Shown here piece by piece: positions 37,101 to 52,100 of a DNA stretch of 64,000 nt; position 1 is the first letter of the stretch; each line of letters opens with the position of its first letter. The translations under genes and the position numbers were made by a program. The notes beneath the pieces were generated by a model. It did not search any database. It had not been told where the DNA came from and saw nothing but the letters and a program-made list of their open reading frames with translations. This DNA comes from Vanilla planifolia (Eukaryota; Streptophyta; Magnoliopsida; Asparagales; Orchidaceae). The stretch lies in assembly GCA_023846275.1 (NCBI GenBank), contig CM043870.1, positions 16,166,385 to 16,230,384 on the forward strand. The letters are read 5' to 3'.

Positions 37101-40100
37101 CATAGAAACATTTGCAAAGAGGGTGCCCATCTCCACTCTTTTGCATAGCAAGAGATTTGCAGCCATATGTGTGCTGCTTAGATCACCACTTGCACGAAGT
37201 CTTGCATGCAAGTTATAGGGATCCTGCCATGCCCATCTCATTGCAACAGATGACATGCCTTTAACAATGTCATGTCGGTTACTGTTGATGGGTAGTGAAG
37301 CCTCCATAACTCCTTTGTTCTTTATTTTGTTCACAAGCAATCCAAACCCTTACCTTTGCAGAAATTAGGCTTGCTGCGACAAAGAAAATGAAATAGTAAT
37401 CTCGATACTTAAGTTTTGTTTGATTACATAGCAAACAATCCAAACCCTCACCTCATTCGATTTTTCATTTGCTTTGATGTTACATGTTGGGGAGGGACTA
37501 GGACAGTATTGGTAATCACAATTATCCAAACTTGAGTCATTTTTTGATTGATTTAGTCAAATTAAAGCATTATTAAGATATGTGATTGATTTTGTTTTTT
37601 GTCATTTTTTGTGATCCTTTTGACAATCTTTAAATTGTTATATTTTTATCTGAGGAATTGTGCCATTTGTAGTTTCTTAGAAAACATTTAGGGTTTTAAG
37701 ACTTCATTATTCAAGATTCTTTGCATTATTTTTCTTTCTTATATTCTTTAAACCCCTCTTTTAGGATTAAGGTAGGACACTAATCTAGGAATAACTAATT
37801 CAATATTTCATACCATCCATCTTGTTGTTAAAACTTAGAATTATATGTATATATATATATATTTATATATTATTTTAGTTAGATATTTATAATTTTGTTG
37901 ATGCTTTTATAACAATTGGAGGGTTCTACCTCTTTCACAGAAATTAAAATTTGAGTCTTGATTGTATGTTGTTCTTTGTTAAGACATTGCAAGTGAGTTG
38001 GAGAAAAAAGAGAAATGCATAGAATAGACATCCAATAATAAATAACTTGAATTGACTTATTGTTTGTTTTTTGGTTTTATCATACGTATGGTTAGATCAC
38101 TTAATAAATTGAATTTCTTTATATTAAGAAATTAAATTGATAATATGATGTTGATATATATATCTATATATATATATATCGTACATTGTTTTTAGAAGGT
38201 ATATCAGGGTATCCAATAGCCCATCTTCTTTGCCTTCGATGTCTTGATTAAAGTATTGATTTTCATTATAATTTCTCTGGTGTGTTTGTTTTCTTGTGCT
38301 TATGTATTTTAGTAGTTAAAGTTGGTAATCTTGTCCATAACTTGTATTCTTTTAATTGGGTTTTCTTTCATTATTGTTATTATCTTGTTTTTGTTCCAAA
38401 ACTGATGTCTAAATTGTTGATGTGATTTATAAGCTCTTTTGAATATATTAGAAACTTACTTTATTAAGAGTTTAGGAGACTTTAGAGTAGAAGAGAGAAA
38501 GCTTGTGATCCTCATAGATCATTGTTGATAGATGAAGAATACAGAAGATCTCCTCTGAGGAAAAGTACAATGGAGAGAAGAAGAAGGATAAGAGAAATAA
38601 GACTACACTTTGTAACTTTGGCTAGAATGGACTTGATTTGTCTAGCTTGAGTTGCATTGAATTGCATCTTGCAAACTGAATAGTTGAAGTTCTACCTATG
38701 GTTGACGAAATTAATGATGGAAGCTAAGTTCGTTTCCGAATGTGGAGAATTATAATTGCCATTTAATTATTCCAATATAACATTTTAACCATTTGAGATT
38801 GATGCATGCCTTTTGCTGACATGACTAAGTTAGTTGTAATAGCTAGGTAGGAGTTTAATGATGATGCATGTCTGATCTATTGTAATTGCTAAGGATTTGT
38901 TTGGCCATTAATGACGTGGCCAAGCCAATAATAACAATCAATATCATCATAATTCAAAGTGATGAATCTAAATATCATGTCTCTAGCATTTATCTGATTG
39001 ACTTGGGCCGGCATTGATTGAGAGTTTGGCCTTGAAGATTTGGCTTGAAGAGACCAGCGCTAAGGGACTGAACTCGAGGGGTTGGTCTCAAATGGGGGTT
39101 AGTCTCAAGAGATTGGGCACGAGATGATGATGTCTTCAAGTGGGTGTGATCTGGGTTAACGGTTGTGATTTAATAGAAGTTTTTTATTCTCACAGATCAC
39201 TGCGTTTTCTCTCACAATGATTTTCAAGATGATGGAACATAATTGTTTGTCCATCACAGTCCATGCTATTCTGATTCTTGAACCAAAAAGCTTTCATTAT
39301 GATGCAAATCCATGAGGTCATTTCTGTTTTTTCCCCATCCACTAAGAGCATTGTTATGGCAATGTTATGCTGACTGAAGTGTCATAATTTATGGCAATGT
39401 TTTGGTTGTAAGAAAATATGGTTGAAAAATCTGCAACTAAAGTTGCCAATCTGTATTATTTTTGGCAAACATCAAAGAAGAAACACTTCAATAAATCTTT
39501 TTTTTCATTAACAATTTGAGCTGTGAAGATGTTTACTTTCTTCATCATTTCTAAGCATGTGGCTTATTTAATGGACTGGAACTTGTGGTTTTGTAAGATA
39601 GGTAAGCCTTTTGTTTTGTGTTGCCTGTTGCTGAATATGGTGCAAGTAACACGTGATGTGCTGAACTTTTGTCTCTATCCTTTTTATGTGTGCCTTGGGT
39701 ATCTTTCCTTTGATGTTTCTTTCACCATTTTTAGATTATTGCTGCTTTTGTCATTCTGAATGGCTTTCTTATAGTGTCATGTCACTCCTTTTTTGATAAG
39801 GTTGTTGTGGAAATTATGATCCCTTCTTCAATGAATGTTCTTCCATTCTACCCTGTAGAGGCAGAAGTTGGGACAGAGCTTACAGCTGCAGTGACATTGA
39901 AGACATTTGATGGTGCATTATTTTAATGTACTTCGACTTTTATCATCTATTCTTAAATTTATTCTTGACATGTTAAATTCTTAATTTTAGGTAACTTGTT
40001 TTATCAATGTGATGCTTTCAACTCCTTCATTAGGTGGAGTGTTGTTTCCAAAAGCAAAACTTTCAAAGCTCTTAATGCCACTGGAAATACATGTGAGGGC

Positions 40101-43100
40101 AACATGTTAGCTCTTACAGAGAGCTATAAGCAATCCTATGGTCAGCCTTGTGCGTGGGCTTGTTTATTAGCTCATGGTACTGGTCGTGCCATGCTTCATG
40201 CAACTTTTTCTATTGAATCACATTCTCCATTATATTCTATAGATGGGGCTTTCATTTTAGAGACAGCTTTTCCTATAGCTGCATATACTCCACTTGTTGC
40301 TTACCAGGCAGGTGATGGGAATAAATTTGGTGGCTACTGGATTGATATACCAAAAATTGATAATTTTATTGAAGATTCGTGCTCTACTGGCTTGGATGAA
40401 TTGTATCTTGTTCCTGGTTCTGCAATGGATGTCCATCTATGTGGAGGACCTGACCGATGGGATCAACATGTCAAATATATTGAAACTGTTGAAGTAGTTA
40501 GTGAACAAGATGAATATATGAAAGATGGAATTCAGGTGCAGAGGAGATTGTCTGCAGGAAGAAGATCATATCAAATTGTATGCGTATCATTGGGGAAGTT
40601 TGTATGTACCTTTGAGCAACTTGACTTTTTTAACCTTTGCCGAAGCACTATTTCTACAAAGTATAATCTATTTACTTATGGATTCCCTTTGTCGAGCAGA
40701 AACTTCTCTTTTCGCAAGGAAACCTTGTTGGAGTTGATCATCCTATTGCATCTATAGCAAAGTTGGAACTGTTTATTGTGTGTAGCTTCCCGTCTTCCAT
40801 AACAATTGTCACTAACCAGCCTGGTATGGAATTTTATGCCTTTTACTATCTCTTATGATTAGGCTTCCTACATTGACTATCTCAAATTGTATGTAAATCA
40901 TTCTATTGCCTTCGTTGGTCAATTGCTTATAAATTTTTGCTCTAATTTCTTTTTCAATTTCGAATTCTAATCGGTGCTTTTAATTCTTCATTGTTGTTTG
41001 AAATAGCAAATACACATGATATTATAGAAGCTGCCGCAAAAGCTGATCGTGGTCCTGATCTTGTTCGTACCTGTCCAATCATAGTGGCCAATGGATGTAC
41101 AATACGCATAGCTGCTGTTGGTCTACATTCAAAAATAAAGGCTTTTGCAAATTCATCTTCATTATGCTTGAGTTGGGAACTTGTTGGTTGTGAGGATCTA
41201 GCATATTGGAGTGAGAATGAGAGTTGCAAGAGTTCAAATAATAACAATTGGGAGAGGTCCCTAGTTTTGAGAAATACATCAGGACTGGTTTGTACCGAAC
41301 TATACTTGAATTTCATTCTTGAATGATACAGAGCACTTTTATAAATGTTTGTCATTTATGATAGCATGTAATTTATCTCTTGAAGCTTGTTTTGATCAAT
41401 GTTTGATCTTGAATAAAGTGATAAGTAGCCGATAAAAACCTGCACATGATAATAAACTTGATATAATGTGTCATATTGAGCTTAAAAATCCAAAAATCAT
41501 GAACAATCAGACTTGGGTGGAAGCAAAACAAGGCTAAAATCCCTTAGAATGCAAACTTCCCGAACAAAGTTCCTTATGCTACAGGAGTTTTCTTTTTCCA
41601 AAGAAGATCTCAGGAACACAGTAAATGCAGAGAATTTAGAAGGGGTAAGTGCAGAATAGAGAAAGATGTTGGAAAATTGAACTCTATTGCAAACTATCAC
41701 AAGTAATAGCTAAACCTTAAAGTTGTTGCTTCTCTATAAACTAGATTACTCAGAAGCATAATCCTGTCTAACTCCTGGGTTCCCTTTTATAGCTTCCAAG
41801 AATCTATGGATTTACATTAACTATCAGAATTCAAATATAACATAAGTTTAGGTCGAAGAGTTCTGTTTCTATAGATAAGGTTTGATGAAACAGACCCAAG
41901 TAAGAGTCTCTTTGAAAACCCCTTCTGATATTTCTGTGTAGGGTGGTGGATAAATCCAATTGTTTCAATCTTTAAATTGAAGAATTATATTGACCAGATA
42001 GTTGGAAGAAAAATAGAAGTTAGTGAAATAGAGATCAGTACAATTTTGTTACTGGATTGAACCATGAAATTAGTTCAAAATGCCTCTTTAAGAACAATGA
42101 TGCTTTGGGTTTTGGTTGATCAAAGAGATGTCTCCGTCTTCATTCATTTTGGACCAGAATTAAGACCACTGTTTTATTCCTTATATCGGATGGCTCAATA
42201 ATGGATCAGATTGTTCAACCTTAGGATTGGATGGTTTGACCAAACTTATGTATCTAGAAACTTCATGATCTTGCCATTGTTCGTTGTCCATCATTGGTCA
42301 ATCTGATTGGTTATGTAGGTATTCTAGGGGCCTTTGCTTCTTCGTTGAATTTCTTTATGAACTTGATTAGATGATGTCATTGGGAAAGTGGAGTTGATAA
42401 TTAGAACAAACATCATTTTTTAGGGATTTCTCCTTTGAGGTAAATGAGAGGAACAATGGTTTGTCATTGCATCTCATTCATTGATTCAGGAGTAATTAAA
42501 TTAATGGATGGAGCTCATCAAGTTTGAGTTGATGTAATATCTAACAAACATTCAAAGGCTAAATAAGAAAACAAATAAGGAAAAGCCTCTAATACATTGT
42601 GATGATGAAACATGCTTGAATGACTAAGATAGGGCAATAGTGTGAGCAATTATATTGATTAAAACATGAAAATAGTTTTAGCTATCTTGTAAGGTAAACT
42701 TAAATTCCATGACCGATGAGATCAACTATATGTTTATTCAGTGGTTTCCATGATTGAAATCACTTCCCATGTAGCAGCCAATTTCCAAATTGTTAAAGTA
42801 ACTCTCGTCACATCTCACTTGTTACTTCCTAAAAGCAATAACACTGACGTTTATTTTATATATGAACAACTTGCAATAGTGACCAACATCAAAATTTTTT
42901 TGTAATAAAAATAAGTTAGCTGATCCTCACTAAGTTTTGGTTTTGTTGTGGTAACGTGATTTAGACATGTAATGTTAAATTTGAAGTGATGAAGAAGATA
43001 AAGCAATATTATGTTTAGATGTAAGTTAATTTTTATGTATACCTTGCCATTATAGAATGCTTTTTTTCTGTTATTTAGGATGGAATGTGGCTAATATTTG

Positions 43101-46100
43101 TTTGTTATGGTTTAATGTCTTTTTAAAAATAGAACTTTGTTGTTTATCTGAAATTTTTTGATCTATGGATTTATGGCAATTGATGTTTGACGGGTTGTTT
43201 CTAGATGGTGATCTCCTTATTGTTGTATCTTGTGGGTTTTGAATAATTGTGAGATCCAGTTGTTTAATCTTTCAGACCTATGTCTCCTTACTGTTTTATC
43301 TTGTGGGTTTTGTTTAATTGCGAGATCCAGTTGACTTAATCTGTATGTTCCATCGATATTTATCTTTTTGTTCAGTTTTTGTTTTCAATTTTCTAATGAT
43401 TTTACTATGTTTCCCTTTTTTTTTTTTCACTTTTCATCTCTGACAAATGATGATGTCTACATGTTTGCATTTACCATCATAGTTCTTGCTCTTTGTGTAG
43501 CCTTTTGACATTTTCATCATGTGTTATGTACAGAAGTGGTACTTGACTAATTGCATGTGGTTTGCGTTAATTGGAATATGGCAAAGGCTAAATTCTACTT
43601 ATATGCTTATAAACATACGGGTTGACTAAAATTTTTCTTGTGGAATTTTCAAAATCCATTAATATCATTGTTTGTATTATACTTGTACTAAAATTCTCTT
43701 GTTGTTATCCTAAACTTTAGTGCACCATTCGTGCTGCTGTCACTGGCTTCTCTGATGCCGTGCTTGGCCATTTCTTCAGAAAAGAATATCTACAGCTTGA
43801 AAGTTTAAAGAGCATGCTTACTGATGCCTTCCGTTTACAGGTTTGTTGTGATATAACTGAAATGTTTCTTTGCGTTTCACTTGTTTTACTGGCTCTAATT
43901 CTTGTTTCTTTTTTCTACAAACATTTTGGAAAATTGCCAGTTGGTCACTTCCTTGAGAGTAGTGCCGGAGTCTGTTTTATTAATTTTTGATCCAGAAGCA
44001 AAGGTATGCAAGTATCTAGTCTGATAAAGAATTTGTTGTATGTTGGTGATTTGATCTCAACTTTCTATTTTGCATTATTTAACTCCATTTTGCATTAGCA
44101 GAGAAAAGATATCACAAAAATACAGGCACTTCTCCTTCTTCACCATCTCCCACTCTAAATTTAGCTGTTTCGTTTTTTTTTATAATTTTCTGTTACGGGA
44201 GTAATTGTCCTTCGGTCTCCCAGTCGCTATTGTTCCTAAGTTGTCTACGTATGAAATATTGCATTGCCAATAATCTTTTGTTATTCAACCATACGCATGC
44301 TGCCTGTGGAGCTTTAATATTGATCATTCATGCTGTACGTGTTGCATACCATGGTTTCTTATTTGATATGATTTTTTGTAATTATGATTTTTCAAGAGAT
44401 TGCTTCAGTTAGTTTTTGTATTTCTTATTCAAATCCCGTTAACTACTTTACTGGAGTTTTGTCTAACATGCGAATGTTGAAGGTCATTATTGACCCCAAA
44501 AAATATTTAGCTAATAAGAATTGTAGGCCTGGGACGAACAACAGACGGTTTTTGAAGTATTTAGAGCATTTTAAATTTTATTAAAAGAGATTCAAACATG
44601 GTTAAATTTAAAAACTGTTTTACAATAAATAAACAAACTAAAACATTGTTTTCAAACAGAGATTTTGTATGTTTTTTAATTTATAGTTCTAACTTGTATA
44701 GTTGATGCAGTTGATTATATCAAGAACAAGATAAAGTATAGGTAATAAGAAAAATAATGATAACAGTAATTAATTTTTTTGGCTTAGGTTTTCAAGTGCC
44801 TTTTTATGCAAACTAGTAGCGGTTGCAAATGTACTTGCAATGGGCAAGGTCAGTTTGAAACAAAAATCATAACTAAGGAGATAGAAAACCAATCTAACCT
44901 TTAATTCAGGTAATAGTAAATTATCACAAAGATAAATACAAAGGGGTAGTTTTCCATCATTATTCTTTGTTTAACAAAATTAATTTTTATTGTAGATGTT
45001 AAGTGTTAGAAATTTAAGTAAAAAATAAAAATGAAAAAGGTGGGTTAAAATCTGGCCTTCTCCTAGGAAAGTTCTGGAGAAAAAAAATCTAAAAAGAAAT
45101 TAGACTTTAGAGTAATAGTTTGCCTATAAGTAAAAGAAAATCTACATAAATATAAGCATTAAAATATTAGTAGCAAGTTAGTAAAAGTTGGTAGTTACGA
45201 TTTATGAATGTGAAATCACAAATTTCTATTTGTTTGAGAAATTAAGCAGATGTGAAAGCACAAAAGATAAAATGTACATGACAATACTTAATGATAACAT
45301 ACGAATGGGAGCAAGAAAAATAGGGAAGAAGAGAAGAGAGGACATAGTCTTATTCTAGTTTGACTAGTCTAACTAGGTCTACTCTTGTTCCTTTAGCTCC
45401 TTTAGAGATTTTTCACTACCATTATCTCATCCAAACCAAAGTTAATTACAAGAAGCATACATTGCCTTTTTTTGTGCTCAATCCCAATGCGATGCATCCA
45501 ATGGGTTCAAAGACTGAACTCTAAGTACAAAAATTACAAACCAAAGAAGGCTCTCATGACCAAATTAATAACTTATAAAAGATTATAAAGTTCTTATTTC
45601 AAGTTAATTAATTATCCCTAAAGTAGAAAGTAACAATTAGAAAAATGTAAAACTCAAGTTTAAAAGTTCTTATAATAAAATAAAGTTTCCTAAGTCAAAA
45701 ATATTAAAAAGGATCACTATATCAACTTTAGCATGATAAAAACATTAAAGATATAACTTTGTTAAAGCTTATGAGAAACAATGATAACCGAAACCTTTTG
45801 ATATAAAATGAAATTTATAATATAAAGTCAGAGTTTTTGTATACGAAGCAAAATCAAAACATTGATCTCAAAGAAATTCAAATCGAGAAAGAGAACTTGA
45901 GACTAAAAGACAATGGAAAGAAAAAATGTGTAAGAGATTATGATGAGTTAAAGAGTTTGTTTTCACAAAAGTTCTTCTCTTGCTAGACTTTGGAGAACAT
46001 GTTAATGTGAAATATGTTTTCTTAGCTGAAAATAAGACCTTAAGCATGCAAAAGAAAGCTAAGAACTTAGTACTTAGGAAGAGGGCTTTAGTTAATAGAA

Positions 46101-49100
46101 AGAAAACTTGGGCAAGGTTCTAAAGAGTAAATTTTCACTAAGGGGCATGTTTATATAGCTATTGAATGGCTTAACCTGGTCAAGAAAGCTTTATTAAAGT
46201 GATTAAGAGTTAATCAGGGTAGTAAAATAATTGTATTTAAGTGGTTTTCTTAGATTTAAATATTCAAATTCAAATCGAGTAAAATTTGGTGGGTTGTATT
46301 TGAAAAATCATAACTTATGAATCTAATATCCAAAAATATTAAAATAAATTAATGTAGAAACACACCTTTAAAGGGGTTTAGGCATTCAAACAAAGTTTGG
46401 TTTTGAGCTAAGGGAAGTTGAATTTAGGTTACTAATACCTTTTGGTACTCATTTGTATGTTAATGAATTACTACCTTTCTAATCTTATAGTCTTTGATTA
46501 TGTTTTAATTTACAACCATAATTGTCCAGCTTGGAGTTTGGAGAAGTCATCAAGGAGATAGTTGAGGAAGGCATGAAAGTCTAGGGGGTTCCTAGTGCTC
46601 CATAAATGTGGGGGAATTGAATGGCATGCTTAGCACTTTTCAGTAGAGCAGATGGCTGGAGAGTAGGCCATGAATGGGCCTTGCAATTACGGTCCCTCCA
46701 CAAATAATAGATTGTTTGCTAGAAGAGCGGAGTTGTGGTGGTTGGTTGAAATGTGCTGCTCCATACCTAGAAAAAGCAACTTGGTTGATTGAATTTGTCC
46801 ATATAGACATATCAGCAAATAGTTGGGTAATGACTGAGCAAAGACATACTACAACACAAGTGGGCATGATTCACATCTTTGGTGATGTTACAACACCAAA
46901 GAAAAGCCATGGAACATGCAAGACCTTGCACAACAAGCCATATCATGGCTGGAAGTACCCCACGGCACATGTGCCAGAGAGGCGTGAGGAACAGTGGCTG
47001 CAAACCAACTGGTTGGAAACACCTAATAGATTCAATAACATTCCATACCAGTTGATTGCACAAACCTGGGATTCATTGCATTAGGATGTCACCACAGTAT
47101 AAGAAAAGAACGTGTCCCTATTCCATTCACCATGTGTAGAAGGGAACCCAGCAGTGGTTTTTGGAGGATTAGCTTCAATGTAAAAAATACATAGGACACA
47201 TAGGTAGGGGCAGCATCCTAATATAATTATCATCCAGCATAGAGCAACCCCCATCATCCAACAACCAAAAAATATAACTCTAAGCTATATCACCTGTAAA
47301 ATAATTAAGTTTCCAAATAGAGAAGTCACCCCTCTAGACTTGAAACATAGTGATGCATCCGTTGTATTTGGCTCAAAGACTCTTCACCTTTGAAGAATTA
47401 TCTTCTAAAAGAAAAAGTCTAAGAAGGTGAATATCAAGACCATCATCCTGCTTTGGTATGGAAAAATATGGTCACAAGAAATGTACTGCATAGCCCCATG
47501 AGATTTACCCTCATTCCGAATGAAGCATCAAATCAAATGCTCGATAGTGGAGGGGAAGCATAAAAAATTGGTATGCAGGAATGGAACCAAAAAAAAAAAA
47601 TAATGGCTACCGTTGTGATTATGATTTTATAGGGACAAATGAAGAAAAAATATTTAAGCATGTTTTAGCATATGACTTATTATTGTTAATACTTTGATAC
47701 TAAAGAAGCTAATATTCTTAAAGCATTAATTCTATAAGAGATTAGACACTAAAGAGGGAGAAAAACACACATATAGATATATTCTAAAACAAGAAAAAAG
47801 AAAAACAAACATCTTGATTAGGTAAAATGTATCAAAGATGAGGATTAGAAAGTATTAGCTGATTTGGAGGATTTTAAATCTAGATTTGCAAGCTGTTTTT
47901 GTCAGTATTTTAGTGAAGATTGTAATAAGGTGATTGATTTAGAGAAGCTTAGTTATTTCCACAAAAATATATTTTTTTTGATTTATTCATAATTAAAGGA
48001 GATGATATGTGAGGAAAATAAGACAAGTTTTCATTCTTATAGATTTTTGGAAATGTTTGTAAGAAGAGTGCATTTCTTAGCTTGTTATGTTGTTTGGTAT
48101 TATTTTGAAGAAAAAAGATGTTGAATGAATGGAGAGAAAGCATTTTGATGCTTAGTTAGAAGAAAAAAAGAGGACATTGGACTTGTGCTAATTATAAGTG
48201 AAGGTGTTGATAAACATACCTTAAAAATATAGGAGAAAGTAATTTTGCATATCTTATGATGTAAAATTATTATCTCCAAGAATTATTATTAATGCTATTT
48301 ACATGCAAAGGGTATTAACAATGAAGTTTATTGCAAAACAAGAGGGTTTGAATTTTTATTAATCTAGGAAAGATATATGAAAAAGCATTAGAAGTATTCT
48401 AGAAGATCTTATTTAGCATTTTAGTTTGTTGTTAACATAAAGGATTTGAATAATGAAGCAATGACTTATTTATGCACTCTAAGAGGATTTATAAAGAATT
48501 TTAGATTATTGTTGAAAATTTTTAAGGTTTCACATTAGGTTTTATATTTTTCATTTATTATGGATGTTCTTATTAGTAAAATCTATAACAAAGTGTTTTG
48601 GTGTATTTTTTTGTTGATGATATTGTAGTTGACAAAAACTAGTGCATGAGCCACAACAAATTTGCCTTCTAGAGAATGACCTTGTAGTACAAGGGATTTT
48701 GCCTTTATAGTTAAAAAAAACTTGGTATATAGAATGTAAATTTAGTCATGGGTGTACAAATGATGTAAAAATTATTATTGGGGGTCATGAAATATTGTAA
48801 AATTAGATATTTTATTATGCTGAGTTGATATAAAAAATTGTAGTGAAATTGATGGGGATGTTAATGATAGAATTCAAGCGGGTTGTTGAAAATAATTGAT
48901 TCTTTTTATTGTGTTGTGTGATCGAACATTTTTTAAGATCAAAGGTATGTTTTATATGACTGTTAGATTTTTAATGTTGTATGGTATGGAATATTGGTAT
49001 CTCAGTCTAAAGAACACTAAGACTTAATGTTATGATGTCGTCAACTATGTGAATCTTTGAACTCCAATTTGCTTTATCATGCACAAAGTTTTATCTATTT

Positions 49101-52100
49101 CTTAGCATATTATGGTGTTTCTAAATGTTTTTTGTTGTCTTTTTGGGTCTGTCTTGTTTGCTATTCGTAAAATCCCAATAACTCTTGTCTCTTAACAAAG
49201 GAAATAAGTTCTTTCGGTTTAATGTGTATAGACTCGCTACGTTGCTTCTCGTTAAATTATGCTTATTATTCATTTTTTTCAACAAGAGTTATGCTTAGCA
49301 TACTTAAACTCACTTCTCTTATGAAGTTGAATCATACAAATATTACTAATGAATGTTGCAGGGTTGAGAATATTAAGACTGATGAGTGATTATACTTGAA
49401 AACTTTGATTAGAAATGAGTTCATTATAAAGAAATTTAATGGGGTTTCTATTGAGGATAATATATGGGCACTTGAGTAGATAGTTTGGGCATGATAAATT
49501 GAGGTCACATAAAACTCTTGTTAGGAGACGTGAGTTGCATTTTCTACTTATGAATAGAAAACTGATAGACCAAAAATGATGCGAAAAGAGATCAATAGAA
49601 AGAGTTTTATATGCTTTTATATGAATTAAGAGTTATTAATGGATAGAGTGTAATGTCAGCTAAAGATACATGTAGACATTCTTACATAGTGAGATTAAAA
49701 TTTGTTGCGAGTTAAATGTTTGATCAATTTCTATTCAATTAAGAGTAGTGATTAGTGAAATGGATGACATTCTGGGAATAGGAGAAAGTTGCTTCAAAAG
49801 AGGAAGTTGGTCTTTTATAGTGAAGCATAAGTGGGTAGCACATGAGAGTCGTTGTAGAGGGGGTAAAGCAATTTGTCCCTCAAGCAAATCCTTTATGGAA
49901 GCACTATCGAGAAGAATTTCAACAATGCAAGAGGGATATCCGTTACTTCAGTGTAAGATGGATGAGTTACCATGAGTTCAACTACATAGAGTTGAAATTT
50001 GTCTTATAATAACATTGTTGGGAGATGTGATAACTAGGATCATTGTTCTTACAAAATTTTGTTTGTCATCAAATTATTAGTGAGACAAGTGGGATATTAT
50101 TTTTTGAGTTGAAAATTATTGCTCCATGGGGACCATTGGAGATTTGGATTTGATTGACATTAGCAATTAACTTAAGTCCTAGGGTTTCCACACCTAGAAG
50201 ATGATTTAAGAGCAATGACTAATGGATCTTGGATCATTATAGAATACTTCTTACATATGCAAAGCTAGAAATATGATATTAATTTGGAGGTCAAATCAAT
50301 TACAAAATGTATCATGTTAGAATTTCAAGAATTGCTATTAAATAATTATGATAACAACGTTTGGGATGCTAGAAGTCAAATTGTTTTGGTCATCAAAGTA
50401 GATGTCATAATTGAACTGACAATTTTGTCAAAATTGTCAGAATTGTGTGGAAATTGATCAGAATAAATCTTTTCTATTAAAGTTTGTATTTAGAGTGTAG
50501 TTAGGTGACCATTGAATATGAGAGGTAGACAACACAGGTGGTGGATAGAATTTGATGCCTACGCTAGAAGTTAGATCAGCATTGTTGTAAGATAGGAAAA
50601 AATTGGCCTATGAATGTTTGTTTTATGGCAAGGTTAGGGGAGTGGAATTTGAAGGACCATGTAGAGTGTTTTGGGAGCCAGTAAAAGAGTTTGTAAAAGG
50701 AATAGATCAAGTTAATAAGAACAATAGCTTAATTTTGGAAGACATTAAAGGTAGTATATTTTAGCACTTAATGGAGAACTAAAACAAGAAATTAATTCAA
50801 TTGAATAAGGAAAGGCATAGTAGTTTTGGATACAACATGAGGTATAGACTGGTAATCAAAGAAAAAGTAGGGAGTAATTGGATGGGAAGATTGGTAGTTT
50901 TTTTGGAAAAATAAGTCTAGGGATTTGAACGTAGAGGAAGTCTTGTATGTCAATAAAAAAGGAAAAGGATAAAGTCTATACAAGGGAACAAATTGGTTTA
51001 TTTACTTGCATTCAAGGTAACAAAAGTGAATGGAAAGGATCTGGGTAAGATTTCAGAGTAGTAATTACTTGAATTTCACAATTGGCAAAGGCATTAAATA
51101 GCTTAAGCTCATGCTTATTTCTTCACAGATGTGGTTAGTTAGTATGATAGGAAAAAGTGAATTGATTGCCACAAGGATTGAGGATCAGACTGTTGCATGA
51201 ATATCAGGTGATGAAGGTATGAACAAAAATACAAGGTGTTTGCAACATTAAATGAAGAAAGTAAATGGGATCTAGAGGAGATGTTCAACGTTTGTGATGA
51301 TCAATGATTCTAGAGTGGACTTTTTGTCTCATCTAATGACTATGGTCATGAAAATTCTTTATTAGATTGCTAGAAGAATTGATGAAAAAAGTTTTTTGCT
51401 TTCCATTGATTGCTTAAGGTGTTGATTTCATCCTATACATGTATTAATTTTGAACAACAAATTACTAAGATGAGTTTAGATTGAGAAAAATTTCTTCATA
51501 TATGGTGGATTTAAAATAGGTGAAAGGAGTCATGTCTATAATGTAATGTAATGAAAAATGCAAGCTATGATCCATGTTCTCTCACCATTAGTTCTAGTTT
51601 ATTGGAATTACTATAAACAAAAATTAGTAATGGTTCTTATCATTGGTTTACATTAACTCGCACCAAAATATTAGGAGAATTTTGTGAAAGAATTTGATGA
51701 AGGTCTCCAAAACTTAGTTAGGAATTCTGTTTTTGTGAGGAGAGTTTAGTGAGATTATAGTTAATTTGAAAAAAAGGGTAGCTTTCCATTTTAGTAGAAA
51801 AGAAATATGTTCTTCATAGATTTAGTAATGATTTTGGGCTAATAGATTTTGAAGTTGTGGGGCATTGGCTTGCGTGCTATGGCTACAAGTATTATGCGAT
51901 GGTTTGCAAGATACTAGACAAATGCCTATGCAAGGTCGAATGAAGAATCGTTCTTTTGATTGACGATCTAGAAGAGCTAAAGATACAAAAGACTTAGCCT
52001 TGTTCTCATTCATGAACTATATCTCAAGTTAGAGCAAAAAAAGGATAAATAGAGCTTTAATGAGTTATTGCATTACAATGGGTCATTTGTTAAGTCTAAA

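Larger units (their letters stand above)
28599..39800 (+). other. GP210 intron 8 (11202 bp)
   Basis: Largest complete intron in the window (GTAAAC ... GATAAG). It holds a 27-bp perfect duplication (30068-30121), an old 489-bp tandem duplication (30342-31390) with an inserted poly-T tract, and a long antisense LINE (about 32900-37340) with its own 27-bp duplication (35929-35982). AT microsatellites follow at 37843 and 38154. The stretches 28599-30060, 31400-32900 and 37400-39800 show no gene. A less AT-rich patch at 39000-39180 is unexplained. Confidence 0.9.

Noticed and set aside
46674-47084. 136-codon plus-strand frame
   Set aside because: It is the opposite strand of the intron 14 LINE fragment. 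The minus-strand reading carries the Cys/His-rich pattern.
49748-49975. 75-codon plus-strand frame, considered as a LINE ORF1 or DUF4283-like piece
   Set aside because: The resemblance was only impressionistic, with no diagnostic motif, so it was not annotated.
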